Shown: positions 1 through 8,653, counted from the first letter of the stretch. The stretch is 64,000 bases of DNA from Streptomyces sp. TLI_146 (GCF_002846415.1 NZ_PJMX01000001.1:7068001-7132000); one strand, 5' to 3'. The notes: generated by a model not told the origin, from the sequence alone. A program made the numbers and translations.

Positions 1-89
1 GCGGCATCTCCCGCCTGCGTCTGTTCGGCTCGCTCACGAGCGACGGCGCGGCGCGGCTGAACGCCCGCCACCAGGAGCTGGGCGGCTGA
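1..89 (+). CDS. C-terminal end of probable allantoicase (partial, 5' end outside window)
   Basis: Only the last 28 codons are present, read from base 3 to a TGA at 87-89. The peptide begins GISRLRLFGSLTSDGAARL, which matches the conserved C-terminal strand of allantoicase (a G-[IV]-[SA]-R-[LV]-R-[LV] signature). Allantoicase splits allantoate into ureidoglycolate and urea in purine-nitrogen recycling. The assignment rests on about 20 residues from memory of the family and is tentative. A good intrinsic terminator follows at 224-244. Confidence 0.5.
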   Translation, partial: GISRLRLFGSLTSDGAARLNARHQELGG

Positions 90-117
90 CGACACCGGGG
101 CGCTCCGCTGGGGTGCC

Positions 118-293
118 GGTGATTCGGCTGCGGGCCGTCCCCAACTGGTCGCGCCCACGCGGCGGAGCCGCAAATGTCACAGCCCCGCGCCCCTGAGAAT
201 CCCGCTGCGCGGCAATCCCCTGGGCGCCCCGAAGGGGCGCTTTTAGGGGCGCGGGGAACTGCGCTACCAGCCACAGACAACCCGCAGCCGAAA
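118..293. repeat. Two head-to-head copies of the dispersed intergenic repeat
   Basis: Bases 244-293 carry a plus-strand copy of a repeat whose core is AGGGGCGCGGGGAACTGCG, followed by a CCAGCCAC and CCGCAG(A/C)CGAA block. Bases 118-208 carry a diverged minus-strand copy with extra sequence in the middle. The terminator at 224-244 lies between them. The same element recurs near 36.0, 36.4, 46.3-46.5 and 52.6-53.1 kb, always between genes. Its function is unknown. Confidence 0.75.
224..244 (+). terminator. Intrinsic terminator
   Basis: Seven-base-pair GC stem GCGCCCC / GGGGCGC with a GAA loop, followed directly by TTTT on the plus strand. It is well placed to end the transcript of the allantoicase gene. 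Confidence 0.7.
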
Positions 294-372
294 GTCGCGA
301 CCCGTACGACTTTGGTAGCGCGCCCCCGGCGGAACCTGCCTTACCGCCCCTGACCTGCGTAGCTTGGGTGGT

Positions 373-1605
373 ATGAACCGCGCTGGTCCCGAATACCGCT
401 GGCTGCTGCCCTCCGCCGTCGTCGCCCCCGAGCTGCCGGGCGACCGCTCCGAGGGGCGCGGGCCGCGCCGTACCGTACGGGACTGGGTCGTCGACACCTG
501 CGCGTTCCTCTGCGCCGCGCTGATCGGCGTGCTCGCCGCCGACGCCATGAACCAGGCGTCCGACTACCCCGAGACCCTTCAGGCCGTCGACCAGTTGGCG
601 GGGGCCCTCGCCTGCTGCGCGGTCTGGCTGCGCAGGCGGTGGCCCGTGGGGCTCGCGGCGGTGCTGGTCGCCGTCACCATCGTGGTGCCGGTCGCCTCCG
701 GCGCGCTGCTCGTCGCCCTGTTCAGCCTGGCCGTGCACCGGCCGCTCAAGCCCGCCGTCGCGCTCGTCGGCGCCGCCGCCCTGGCCAGCGCCGTGGTCCA
801 GCCGGTGGTCCGCCCCGACCCGCACACCAGCCTGCTGGCCAACGCGATCACCGGCACGGTGATGGTCCTCCTCTCCACCGGCTGGGGCATGCTCGTACGC
901 GCCCGGCGCCAGCTCGTCGTGGCGCTGCGCGAGCGGGCCGTGCGCGCCGAGGCGGAGGCGGCGCTGCGGGCCGAGAACGCCCAGCGGCTCGCCCGCGAGG
1001 CCATCGCCCGTGAGATGCACGACGTGCTGGCCCACCGGCTCACCCTGCTCAGCGTGCACGCGGGCGCCCTGGAGTTCCGCCCGGACGCGCCCCCGGCCGA
1101 AGTCGCCCGCGCCGCCGGGGTGATCCGCGACAGCGCCCACGAGGCCCTCCAGGACCTGCGCCAGATCATCGGCGTGCTGCGCAGCCCCGACGAGGGGGCC
1201 GAGGACCGCCCCCAGCCGACGCTCGCGACCCTGGACGCGCTGGTCGCCGAGTCCCGCGAGGCCGGGATGAAGGTCACCCTGGACAGCCGGATCGGGGATC
1301 CGGACGGCGTCCCGGCGGCCACCGGGCGCAACGCCTACCGCATCGCCCAGGAAGCCCTCACCAACGCCCGCAAGCACGCGCCCGGCGCCGAGGTCACGGT
1401 GACCGTCACCGGCAGCCCGGGCGACGGGCTCACCGTCGAGGTGCGCAACCCGGCGCCCGTCGGCGACGTACCGAAGGTGCCCGGGTCGGGGCAGGGGCTG
1501 ATCGGGCTGACCGAGCGCGCCACGCTCGCGGGCGGCCGCCTGGAGCACGGGCACACGCCCGGTGGCGGGTTCGAGGTCCGCGCCTGGCTACCGTGGCCCC
1601 CATGA
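373..1605 (+). CDS. NarL-family sensor histidine kinase
   Basis: Membrane sensor kinase of 410 residues. The first 170 residues hold four or five hydrophobic segments with very short loops, so it probably senses within or at the membrane. The HisKA_3 dimerisation helix carries REMHDVLAHRL with phospho-acceptor His216. A HATPase_c domain follows, with N-box QEALTNARKHA and glycine-rich GQGLIGLTERA near the end. It would phosphorylate the response regulator encoded next, whose ATG overlaps this TGA (ATGA at 1602-1605). ATG 373 is chosen over TTG 364 because TAGCTT lies 7 nt before it, which suggests leaderless transcription. The signal sensed cannot be told from sequence. Confidence 0.9.
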   Translation: MNRAGPEYRWLLPSAVVAPELPGDRSEGRGPRRTVRDWVVDTCAFLCAALIGVLAADAMNQASDYPETLQAVDQLAGALACCAVWLRRRWPVGLAAVLVAVTIVVPVASGALLVALFSLAVHRPLKPAVALVGAAALASAVVQPVVRPDPHTSLLANAITGTVMVLLSTGWGMLVRARRQLVVALRERAVRAEAEAALRAENAQRLAREAIAREMHDVLAHRLTLLSVHAGALEFRPDAPPAEVARAAGVIRDSAHEALQDLRQIIGVLRSPDEGAEDRPQPTLATLDALVAESREAGMKVTLDSRIGDPDGVPAATGRNAYRIAQEALTNARKHAPGAEVTVTVTGSPGDGLTVEVRNPAPVGDVPKVPGSGQGLIGLTERATLAGGRLEHGHTPGGGFEVRAWLPWPP

Positions 1606-2282
1606 CCATCCGGCTCCTGGTCGTCGACGACGACCCCCTCGTCCGCGCGGGACTCACCTTCATGCTCGGCGGCTCCGACGACCTGGAGATCGTGGGGGAG
1701 GCCTCCGACGGCTCCCAGGTCGAGGAGCTGACCGACCGGCTGCGCCCGGACGTGGTCCTGATGGACATCCGGATGCCCAACGTCGACGGGCTCACCGCCA
1801 CCGAGACCCTGCGCGCCCGCCCCGACGCCCCCGAGGTCATCGTCCTGACCACCTTCCACGCCGACGAGCAGGTGGTACGGGCGCTGCGCGCGGGCGCCGC
1901 CGGGTTCGTCCTGAAGGACACCGCGCCCGCCGAGATCGTCGCCGCCGTACGCCGGGTGGCGGCGGGCGAGCCGGTGCTCTCCCCGGCCGTCACCCGCCAG
2001 CTGATGCACCGGGTCGCGGGCGCACCGGAGGGCTCCGGCGACCGGACGGCCCGGGCCCGGGCCCGGATCGGCCGACTCGCCGAGCGGGAGCGGGAGGTGG
2101 CCGTCGCCGTCGGCCGGGGCCAGTCGAACGCGGAGATCTCCGCCGCCCTCTTCCTCAGCGTGCCGACGGTGAAGACCCATGTCTCGCGCGTGCTCGCCAA
2201 GCTCGGCCTCAACAACCGTGTCCAGATCGCGCTGCTCGTCCACGACGCCGGGCTGCTCGACGAGGACGGCGACGTACGCTGA
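1602..2282 (+). CDS. NarL/FixJ-type response regulator
   Basis: A 226-residue transcription factor that pairs with the preceding kinase. The receiver domain (1-120) has the acidic pocket at Asp9-Asp11, the phospho-acceptor Asp55 in LMDIRMP and the conserved Lys in VLKDTAP. The C-terminal LuxR-type helix-turn-helix covers about 155-215, with LAEREREV and SNAEISAALFLSVPTVKTHV. The start is the ATG in the ATGA overlap; an in-frame GTG at 1593 is less likely. The P450 gene begins 26 nt downstream on the same strand and may be co-transcribed. Target genes are unknown. Confidence 0.92.
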   Translation: MTIRLLVVDDDPLVRAGLTFMLGGSDDLEIVGEASDGSQVEELTDRLRPDVVLMDIRMPNVDGLTATETLRARPDAPEVIVLTTFHADEQVVRALRAGAAGFVLKDTAPAEIVAAVRRVAAGEPVLSPAVTRQLMHRVAGAPEGSGDRTARARARIGRLAEREREVAVAVGRGQSNAEISAALFLSVPTVKTHVSRVLAKLGLNNRVQIALLVHDAGLLDEDGDVR

Positions 2283-2308
2283 ATCGAACAACGGGAGGGG
2301 AACACCGC

Positions 2309-3487
2309 ATGCCGCTCGTCGATCTGCGCGACCACGAGGACTTCACCGCCAACCCGTATCCGTACTACGCGAAACTGCGCGCGGAGGGGCCGGTGCACCG
2401 CGTCCGCACCCATGAGACGGACGAGGTGTGGCTGATCGTCGGACACGACGAGGCGCGGGCCGCGCTCGCCGACGCCCGCTTCTCCAAGGACTGGCGGGCG
2501 ATCGCCGAAGGGGACTACGAGTTCACCGCGGTCAGCGCCAACATGCTGGACTCGGACCCGCCGCAGCACACCCGGCTGCGCAAGCTGGTGGCCCGCGAGT
2601 TCACCCCGCGCCGCATCGAGGCGCTGCGCCCGCGCGTCCAGAAGATCACCGACGGGCTGCTCGACACCATGCTGGCGGCCCCCGGCCGCACGGCCGACCT
2701 GGTCGACTCGTTCGCCTTCCCGCTGCCGATGACCGTCATCTGCGAACTCCTCGGCGTGCCCGATCTGGACCGGGAGACCTTCCGCAGGCTCTCCAACGAG
2801 GCCGTCGCCCCCACCCGGAACGACGGCGCGGCGATGCTGGAGATGGGCGCCTATCTGGTGCAGCTCATCGAGGACAAGCGCGCCACCGCTCCCGCCGACG
2901 ACCTGATGAGCGCGCTCATCCGCACCCGGCACGAGGACGGCGACAAGCTGTCCCCGGACGAGCTCATCGGCATGGCCTTCCTGCTGCTCGTCGCGGGCCA
3001 CGAGACCACCGTCAACCTCATCTCCAACGGAGTACGGGCGCTGCTCGCGCACCCGGAGCAACTGGCCGCGCTGCGCGCCGACTTCGACGGGCTGATCGAC
3101 GGCGCGATCGAGGAGATGCTGCGCTACGACGGCCCGGTGGAGACGGCCACGTACCGTTTCACCAAGGAGGCCGTCGAGTGCGGCGGCACGGTCATCCCGG
3201 CCGGGGCACCCGTCCTCGTCGCCCTCGCCTCCGCCGGGCGCGACCCCGCCCGCTACCCCGACCCGGACCGCTTCGACATCCACCGCACCCCGCAGAGCCA
3301 CCTCGGCTTCGGGCACGGCATCCACTACTGCCTGGGCGCCCCGCTCGCCCGGATGGAGGGCCGCATCGCGATCCGTACGCTCCTGGAGCGCGCCCCCGAC
3401 CTCGAACTCGCCCTGGATGATGGGCCGTTGGAGTGGCTGCCGGGGATGCTCATCCGGGGCGTGCGCCATCTGCCGGTGCGCTGGTGA
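2309..3487 (+). CDS. Cytochrome P450 (CYP107-like), copy 1
   Basis: Soluble bacterial class I P450 of 392 residues. The I-helix oxygen-activation motif is LLVAGHETT, and the K-helix contains an EEMLRYDGPVE segment. The haem-binding loop is FGHGIHYCLGAPLAR with the cysteine thiolate at Cys341. The protein needs an external ferredoxin and reductase, and none lies next to it. The ATG follows GGGAGGGGA with good spacing. It is clearly paralogous to the P450 at 4397-5608, sharing long identical stretches such as LLVAGHETTVNLISNGV. The two probably arose by duplication around the inverted gene between them. The substrate is not predictable; macrolide-like or other secondary-metabolite oxidation is the family norm. 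Confidence 0.93.
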   Translation: MPLVDLRDHEDFTANPYPYYAKLRAEGPVHRVRTHETDEVWLIVGHDEARAALADARFSKDWRAIAEGDYEFTAVSANMLDSDPPQHTRLRKLVAREFTPRRIEALRPRVQKITDGLLDTMLAAPGRTADLVDSFAFPLPMTVICELLGVPDLDRETFRRLSNEAVAPTRNDGAAMLEMGAYLVQLIEDKRATAPADDLMSALIRTRHEDGDKLSPDELIGMAFLLLVAGHETTVNLISNGVRALLAHPEQLAALRADFDGLIDGAIEEMLRYDGPVETATYRFTKEAVECGGTVIPAGAPVLVALASAGRDPARYPDPDRFDIHRTPQSHLGFGHGIHYCLGAPLARMEGRIAIRTLLERAPDLELALDDGPLEWLPGMLIRGVRHLPVRW

Positions 3488-3524
3488 GAGCCTGTCTCTG
3501 AACCCCCCGTCGCCCGCCCGGTGC

Positions 3525-4301
3525 TCACGCCTTGCGGGCGGCCGCCGCCCTGCGCCGGTGCTCGCCGCGCAGCACCAGGCCCGGCCACTCGTCGCCGTAG
3601 GCGCCGCACACCGAAACCGACCACAGTGACCACTGCTGCGGCACCGAGTAGTACGGCACCAGCATCCGCGCGGTGCGCAGCCGGGACACCTTGACCGGTA
3701 CGAGCGCGGGCAGCACGTCCGGCTGCTGGCCCGCCAGGATCGCCTTGCGGCAGGACGGGCAGGCGGGACGGCGGTCGGCCGCCGCCTCGCGCGGCCCGGT
3801 CCGGCGCCGGGCCCGCTGCCGGTGCTGCTTGCGCGCGGGCGGCCCGCCGCTCTCGGCCGCCGCGTGCAGCGGGTTGTAGTAGCAGCGCTCGGGCGGCCTG
3901 GGCGCGGGACGGCCCGCGCGGCGGGCGTGCAGCGCGGCGAACCGGACCAGGGCGCGCTCGGCCAGGACCGCCGCGGCGGCCAGGTCCGGCAGGTCGGCCG
4001 CCTCGTCCAGGAGCTTGCCCGCGGCCTGGAAGGCGTCGAGCACCCACGCGTAGTCGTGCCCGTCCTGGGCGTCCCCGCCGGGCCTCGGCGCGTCCGCACC
4101 GCCCGGCCTGACCGGGAGTTCGGCCGCCCGCAGCACGTCGCCGACGGCCGTGACCCGGGCCGACACCAGCCGCTCCAGGCGCTCGCGGGCCGTCTGCCAC
4201 TCGTCGAGGACCCGCTGCTGCTCCTCCTTCGACGGCTCCCGCGTCCGCTGCGCGGGCCTGCCCGGACGCAGCACCCCCATGAACCACCAATGCCTCAGCA
4301 C
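3525..4301 (-). CDS. Conserved hypothetical protein with CxxC motif
   Basis: A 258-residue soluble protein, unrecognised. The N-terminal 60 residues are basic and likely helical (PSKEEQQRVLDEWQTARERL). A middle alanine-rich region precedes a Lys/Arg-rich stretch (ARKQHRQRARRRTG), then CPSCRK, then a C-terminal part containing VPYYSVPQQWSLWS. A single CxxC with another Cys near CYYNPLHAA could bind metal, but the ligand set is incomplete. The start is GTG 4301, preceded by a strong GGGGAGG ribosome site; an internal ATG at 4280 is possible. It lies convergent to the first P450 and divergent from the second. No function is assigned. Confidence 0.75.
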   Translation of the reverse strand: MLRHWWFMGVLRPGRPAQRTREPSKEEQQRVLDEWQTARERLERLVSARVTAVGDVLRAAELPVRPGGADAPRPGGDAQDGHDYAWVLDAFQAAGKLLDEAADLPDLAAAAVLAERALVRFAALHARRAGRPAPRPPERCYYNPLHAAAESGGPPARKQHRQRARRRTGPREAAADRRPACPSCRKAILAGQQPDVLPALVPVKVSRLRTARMLVPYYSVPQQWSLWSVSVCGAYGDEWPGLVLRGEHRRRAAAARKA

Positions 4302-4396
4302 CGCGCCTCCCCTCGCTGCGACCAGGGTAGAAGCCCCCGAACCTACTGGAGAGTTAGGGTGAGCCGCTCCGTCACGACGCCCTGAAAGGACCCGCG

Positions 4397-5608
4397 TTGA
4401 CCAGCGAAGCCACTGAGGACGCCGTCGTCGATCTCGCCGCTCTCGGGGACGGTTTCACCCGCGACCCCTACACCGTCTACGCCGGGCTGCGCGAGCGCGG
4501 CCCGGTGCACCGCGTCCGGATGCCCGAGGGCGCCGACGCCTGGCTCGTCGTCGGCTACGAGGCGGCCCGCGCGGCCCTCGCCGACCCGCGCCTGTCCAAG
4601 GAGTGGCGCAACGCCGCACCCGACCTGGGGGTGCGGCACATAGCCTCCGGCACCACCATGCTCAGCTCGGACGCCCCCGCCCACACCCGGCTGCGCAAGC
4701 TGGTGACCCGGGAGTTCACCCCGCGCCGGGTCGAGCTGCTCGCCCCGCGCATCCAGCGGACGACCGACGCGCTGCTGGACGCGATGCTCAGGCGGCCGGA
4801 CAACAGGGCGGACCTCGTCGAGGCGCTCTCCTTCCCGCTGCCGATCACCGTCATCGGCGAGCTGCTCGGGGTGCCCGCCCTCGACCAGGACAGCTTCCGC
4901 GAGTGGTCCAACACCTCGGTCTCCGCGCCCGCCCTCGCCGACCGGATGGCGGCGGCCAAGGCCATGTCGGAGTATCTGACCGCGCTCCTGGAGAGCAAGC
5001 GCGAGCGGCCCGGCGACGACCTGATGAGCGCGCTGATCACCACTTCCGACGAGGACGGCGACCGCCTTTCCGGCCCCGAACTGCTCGGCATGGCCTGGCT
5101 GCTCCTGGTCGCGGGCCACGAGACGACCGTCAACCTGATCTCCAACGGCGTCCTCGCGCTGCTCAGCAACCCGGAGCAACTGGCCGATCTGCGCCAGGAC
5201 TTCGACGGGCTGATCGGCAACGCGGTGGAGGAGATGCTGCGCTACGACGGCCCGGTCGAGACCCCGACGTACCGCTTCACCACCGAGCCGGTCGACATCG
5301 GCGGCACGGTCGTCCCCGGCGGCGGGCAGCTGGTCCTGGTCGCCATGGCCGACGCCAACCGGGACCCGGCCCGCTACCCCGAGCCGTCCCGCTTCGACAT
5401 CCGGCGCGACGCGCGCGGCCATGTGGCGTTCGGGCACGGCATCCACTACTGCCTGGGCGCGCCGCTGGCCCGCCTGGAGGCGCGGATCGCCATCCGCTCG
5501 CTCCTGGAGCGCTGTCCCGACCTGGCGCTCGACATCCATCCGGCGGCGCTGACCTGGCGTTCGGGAATGCTGGTGCGCGGCCCGGAGAGCCTGCCGGTGC
5601 GCTGGTGA
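4397..5608 (+). CDS. Cytochrome P450 (CYP107-like), copy 2
   Basis: Paralogue of the P450 at 2309-3487, 403 residues. I-helix LLVAGHETT, K-helix EEMLRYDGPVE, and haem loop FGHGIHYCLGAPLAR with the cysteine ligand at Cys352 are all intact. It has a slightly longer acidic N-terminus (MTSEATEDAVVDLAAL). The start is TTG 4397, supported by GAAAGGA six bases upstream; no better in-frame ATG exists nearby. It ends 17 nt before the convergent dehydrogenase gene. No redox partner is encoded in the window, so electrons must come from elsewhere. Substrate unknown. Confidence 0.93.
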   Translation: MTSEATEDAVVDLAALGDGFTRDPYTVYAGLRERGPVHRVRMPEGADAWLVVGYEAARAALADPRLSKEWRNAAPDLGVRHIASGTTMLSSDAPAHTRLRKLVTREFTPRRVELLAPRIQRTTDALLDAMLRRPDNRADLVEALSFPLPITVIGELLGVPALDQDSFREWSNTSVSAPALADRMAAAKAMSEYLTALLESKRERPGDDLMSALITTSDEDGDRLSGPELLGMAWLLLVAGHETTVNLISNGVLALLSNPEQLADLRQDFDGLIGNAVEEMLRYDGPVETPTYRFTTEPVDIGGTVVPGGGQLVLVAMADANRDPARYPEPSRFDIRRDARGHVAFGHGIHYCLGAPLARLEARIAIRSLLERCPDLALDIHPAALTWRSGMLVRGPESLPVRW

Positions 5609-5625
5609 GCGCCTCCGCGTGAGTG

Positions 5626-6624
5626 TCAGTCGGTGAACTCCGCGACGGCGACCGGGCGGCGCTCGTGCCGTGAGCGTTCGCACGCCTCCGCGACGCGCAG
5701 CGCGTGCAGCGCCTCCCGGCCGTCGCAGGGGTTCGCCAGCTCGCCCCGCACGACCCGGACGAAGGCGTCGAGCTCGGCCCGGTAGGCGGGGGCGAACCGC
5801 TCCAGGAAACCGGGCCAGGGCTTCCCGGCGGGCCCGGGAGCTCCCGGCTCGGCCGAGGTCAGCGGGGTGCGCTCGCCGAGCCCCACCGCCAGCTGGTCGA
5901 CGTCCCCGGCCAGCTCCATGCGTACGTCGTACCCGGCCCCGTTGCACCGGGTCGCCGTCGCCGTGGCGAGGGTGCCGTCGTCGAGGGTGAGCAGGGCGGC
6001 GGCCGTCGAGACGTCGCCCGCCTCGCGGAACATGGCGGGCCCGGCGTCCGAGCCGGTCGCGTACACCTCGACGACCTCGCGGCCGGTCACCCACCGCAGA
6101 CTGTCGAAGTCATGGACCAGGCAGTCCCGGTAGAGGCCGCCGGAGAGCGGCAGATACGCGGCGGGCGGCGGCGCCGGGTCCGCGGTGACCGCCCGTACGG
6201 TGTGCAGCCGCCCGAGCCCGCCGGCCCGTACCCGCTCGCGGGCCGCCGCGTACCCGGCGTCGAAGCGCCGCATGAACCCGATCTGGAGGACCGTGCCCGC
6301 GCTCTCCACCTCGTCCAGGGCCGCCATCGTCCCGGCCAGGTCGAGGGCGATCGGCTTCTCGCAGAAGGCGGGGAGCCCGGCCCGGGCCGCCCGGGCGATC
6401 AGACCGGCGTGCGCGGCGGTCGCCGAGGCGATCACCACCGCGTCCGGCCCGCCCGCGAAGAGCTGGTCGACGGTGGCCGCCGCGGCCCCGGTCCGCGCCG
6501 CCGCTTCGGCGGTCCGCGCGGGGTCGGCGTCGGCGACGACGAGCTCGGTGACCGAGGGATGGCGGGCCAGCACCTCCGCGTGGAAGGAGCCGATACGTCC
6601 CGTTCCGATGAGTCCGATACGCAT
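5626..6624 (-). CDS. Gfo/Idh/MocA-family NAD(P)-dependent dehydrogenase (inositol 2-dehydrogenase-like)
   Basis: A 332-residue oxidoreductase. The N-terminal Rossmann fold opens with MRIGLIGTGRIGSFHAEVL and reaches the conserved EKPIALD segment near residue 95, whose Lys is catalytic in this superfamily. The C-terminal sugar-binding domain has LVHDFDSLRW, including the His expected in the active site. The closest family match from memory is inositol 2-dehydrogenase (IolG) or scyllo-inositol dehydrogenase, oxidising a cyclitol or sugar with NAD+. ATG 6624 is used because an upstream in-frame extension would precede the dinucleotide motif with unrelated residues. It is divergent from the GntR gene, and the shared spacer holds a good operator palindrome. 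Confidence 0.85.
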   Translation of the reverse strand: MRIGLIGTGRIGSFHAEVLARHPSVTELVVADADPARTAEAAARTGAAAATVDQLFAGGPDAVVIASATAAHAGLIARAARAGLPAFCEKPIALDLAGTMAALDEVESAGTVLQIGFMRRFDAGYAAARERVRAGGLGRLHTVRAVTADPAPPPAAYLPLSGGLYRDCLVHDFDSLRWVTGREVVEVYATGSDAGPAMFREAGDVSTAAALLTLDDGTLATATATRCNGAGYDVRMELAGDVDQLAVGLGERTPLTSAEPGAPGPAGKPWPGFLERFAPAYRAELDAFVRVVRGELANPCDGREALHALRVAEACERSRHERRPVAVAEFTD

Positions 6625-6650
6625 GGCCAAAAGGTGACGGTGCCCGTTCG

Positions 6651-6675
6651 TCCTGTCAAGAGTTTGTCCTGACAA
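6651..6675. promoter_or_regulatory. Probable GntR operator between divergent genes
   Basis: A perfect inverted repeat TTGTC-CT-GACAA lies at 6664-6675. A second half-matching copy TCCTGTCAA at 6651-6659 sits 16 bp upstream of TCCTGACAA. The site lies in the 101-bp spacer between the dehydrogenase and the GntR gene. A related TGTTCGGACAA occurs at 7553-7563 before the transporter operon. This supports one regulator acting on all three transcripts; binding itself is inferred. Confidence 0.55.
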
Positions 6676-6725
6676 TCAGACTTCACGACTTCCCGTCAAC
6701 ATGGCCCGCGCACTACGCTCACCCC

Positions 6726-7499
6726 GTGTCCAAGCAGCCCAGAACCGTGCCGGATCCCGCCGTGCCGCTCCAGCTCAGCGTGGACCGCACCAGCCCGGTC
6801 CCGCTCTACTTCCAGCTGTCCCAGCAACTGGAGGCGGCCATCGAGCGGGGCACCCTCACGCCCGGCAGCCTCCTCGGCAACGAGATCGACCTCGCGGGCC
6901 GCCTCGGCCTGTCCCGCCCCACCGTCCGCCAGGCCATCCAGGCCCTGGTCGACAAGGGCCTGCTGGTGCGCCGCCGGGGCGTCGGCACCCAGGTGGTGCA
7001 CAGCCAGGTCAAGCGCCCCCTGGAGCTGAGCAGCCTCTACGACGACCTGGAGGCGGCCGGGCAGAAGCCCGCCACCAAGGTGCTGCGCAACACCGTGGAA
7101 CCGGCCACCGCGGAGGTGGCGGCGGCGCTCGGTGTGGCCGAGGGCGACGACGTCCATCTGGTGGAGCGGCTGCGGTACGCCCACGGCGAGCCGATGGCCC
7201 GGCTGCGCAACCACCTGCCGACCGGGCTGCTCGCGCTCGACACCGAGCACCTGGAGGCCACCGGCCTGTACCGGCTGATGCGCGGCGCGGGGATCACGCT
7301 GCACAGCGCCCGGCAGTCGGTGGGGGCGCGGGCCGCCACCGCCGCCGAGGCGGAGCTGCTCGCCGAGGCCGAGGGCGCGCCGCTGCTGACCATGCAGCGC
7401 ACCACCTTCGACGACACCGGCCGGGCGGTCGAGTTCGCCGCGCACGTCTACCGGGCGTCGCGGTACGCCTTCGAGTTCCAGCTGCTCGTACGGCCGTGA
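6726..7499 (+). CDS. GntR/HutC-family transcriptional regulator (UTRA domain)
   Basis: A 257-residue repressor. The winged helix-turn-helix covers about 25-95, with VPLYFQLSQQLEAAIERG and DLAGRLGLSRPTVRQAIQALVDKGLLVRRRGVGT. The UTRA effector domain follows from about 105 to the end and usually binds a small sugar or related metabolite. It is encoded directly before two sugar-binding lipoproteins and divergent from a cyclitol dehydrogenase, so it probably controls uptake and oxidation of the same compound. GTG 6726 has TACGCT 6 nt upstream, fitting a leaderless transcript. Streptomyces inositol catabolism is known to be controlled by a GntR protein; whether this is its orthologue is not established here. 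Confidence 0.88.
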   Translation: MSKQPRTVPDPAVPLQLSVDRTSPVPLYFQLSQQLEAAIERGTLTPGSLLGNEIDLAGRLGLSRPTVRQAIQALVDKGLLVRRRGVGTQVVHSQVKRPLELSSLYDDLEAAGQKPATKVLRNTVEPATAEVAAALGVAEGDDVHLVERLRYAHGEPMARLRNHLPTGLLALDTEHLEATGLYRLMRGAGITLHSARQSVGARAATAAEAELLAEAEGAPLLTMQRTTFDDTGRAVEFAAHVYRASRYAFEFQLLVRP

Positions 7500-7552
7500 G
7501 GGCGCGGCCCGTACGCCGTGCTCGTACGCCGCATGCGTACATCACGTAAGAA

Positions 7553-7597
7553 TGTTCGGACAAAGTATTGACGGGGTCGCGCGCCCGCCGCTAGAAC
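7553..7597 (+). promoter_or_regulatory. Promoter and operator of the sugar ABC operon
   Basis: TTGACG (7568-7573) and TAGAAC (7592-7597) are separated by 18 bp and form a plausible vegetative promoter. Immediately upstream, 7553-7563 reads TGTTCGGACAA, a near match to the palindrome TTGTCCTGACAA at 6664-6675. A repressor bound there would touch the -35 region. Confidence 0.5.
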
Positions 7598-7639
7598 TCA
7601 CGTGCCGCCACCGGGCGGCCGGGACGGAAGGCGGACCCC

Positions 7640-8653
7640 ATGCGCATACCCCGCACCGCGGCCACGGCGACGGCGGTCGTCGCGGCCCTCGCACTCACGG
7701 TCGCCGGATGCAGCAGCTCGGGCGGCAAGAGTTCCGAGGAGAAGACCAAGGACGGCGCGTCCGGCGGCAAGGGGGTCTCCACACCCCGGATGAAGATCGC
7801 GATGATCACCCATTCGGGCGAGGGCGACACCTTCTGGGACATCGTGCAGAGCGGCGCGAAACAGGCCGCCGCCAAGGACAACGTCGATTTCCTCTATTCG
7901 GCCAACAAGGAGGGCCAGCAGCAGTCGCAGCTGGTCCAGGCGGCCATCGACCAGAAGGTCGACGGGATCGTGGTCACCCTGGCCAAGCCCCAGGCCGTCC
8001 AGGACGTCGTCAGGAAGGCGGTCGCCGCGGGCATCCCGGTCGTCACCATCAACTCCGGTGCCCCGTACTCCGAAAAGCTCGGCGCGCTCGGCCACATCGG
8101 GCAGGACGAGGGCGTCGCCGGCGAGGCGGTCGGCGAGCAGCTCAACGCGAACGGCAAGAAGAAGGCCGTCTGCGTGATCCACGAGCAGGGCAACGTGTCG
8201 CTGGAGGAGCGATGCGCCGGGGTGAAGAAGACGTTCAAGGGCTCGGTCGAGAACCTGAACGTCGACGGGACCAACACGCCCGCCGCCACGTCCTCCATCG
8301 AGGCGAAACTCCAGGCAGGCTCCGGGGGAACGGCCATCGACGCGGTGGTCACGCTCGGCGCGCCGATCGCGGCCGCGGCGGTCAAGGCCAAGGGCGACGC
8401 GGGCAGCTCCGCCGAGGTCGACACCTTCGACCTCAACGCCGCCGTGATCAAGCAGTTCAAGGCCAAGGAGATCGGCTTCGCGGTCGACCAGCAGCCCTAC
8501 CTCCAGGGGTATCTGGCGGTCGACGAACTGTGGCTCCAGAAGACCAACGGCAATGTGATCGGCGGCGGCAGGCCGGTCCTCACCGGCCCCGCGATCGTCA
8601 CCGAGAAGGACGTGCCCGCGCTGGAGAAGTACACCGCTCGCGGTACCCGATGA
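7640..8653 (+). CDS. Sugar ABC transporter substrate-binding lipoprotein, copy 1
   Basis: Extracellular solute-binding lipoprotein of 337 residues. The signal peptide ends at the lipobox VAGC (Cys about residue 23), followed by a Ser/Gly/Lys linker. The mature part is a Peripla_BP_4 (RbsB-like) fold, recognisable in ITHSGEGDTFWDIVQSGAKQ, DGIVVTLAKP and the C-terminal GFAVDQQPYLQGY hinge segment. Two internal cysteines (about 178 and 193) could form a disulfide. The next gene is a close paralogue. It feeds the permease and ATPase downstream. The ligand is probably a monosaccharide or cyclitol, by family and by the neighbouring dehydrogenase; this is inference. Confidence 0.9.
   Translation: MRIPRTAATATAVVAALALTVAGCSSSGGKSSEEKTKDGASGGKGVSTPRMKIAMITHSGEGDTFWDIVQSGAKQAAAKDNVDFLYSANKEGQQQSQLVQAAIDQKVDGIVVTLAKPQAVQDVVRKAVAAGIPVVTINSGAPYSEKLGALGHIGQDEGVAGEAVGEQLNANGKKKAVCVIHEQGNVSLEERCAGVKKTFKGSVENLNVDGTNTPAATSSIEAKLQAGSGGTAIDAVVTLGAPIAAAAVKAKGDAGSSAEVDTFDLNAAVIKQFKAKEIGFAVDQQPYLQGYLAVDELWLQKTNGNVIGGGRPVLTGPAIVTEKDVPALEKYTARGTR

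Noticed and set aside
1430..4099. 889-codon minus-strand open frame
   Set aside because: It shadows the kinase, regulator and P450 genes. The composition is unnatural and no domain can be seen.
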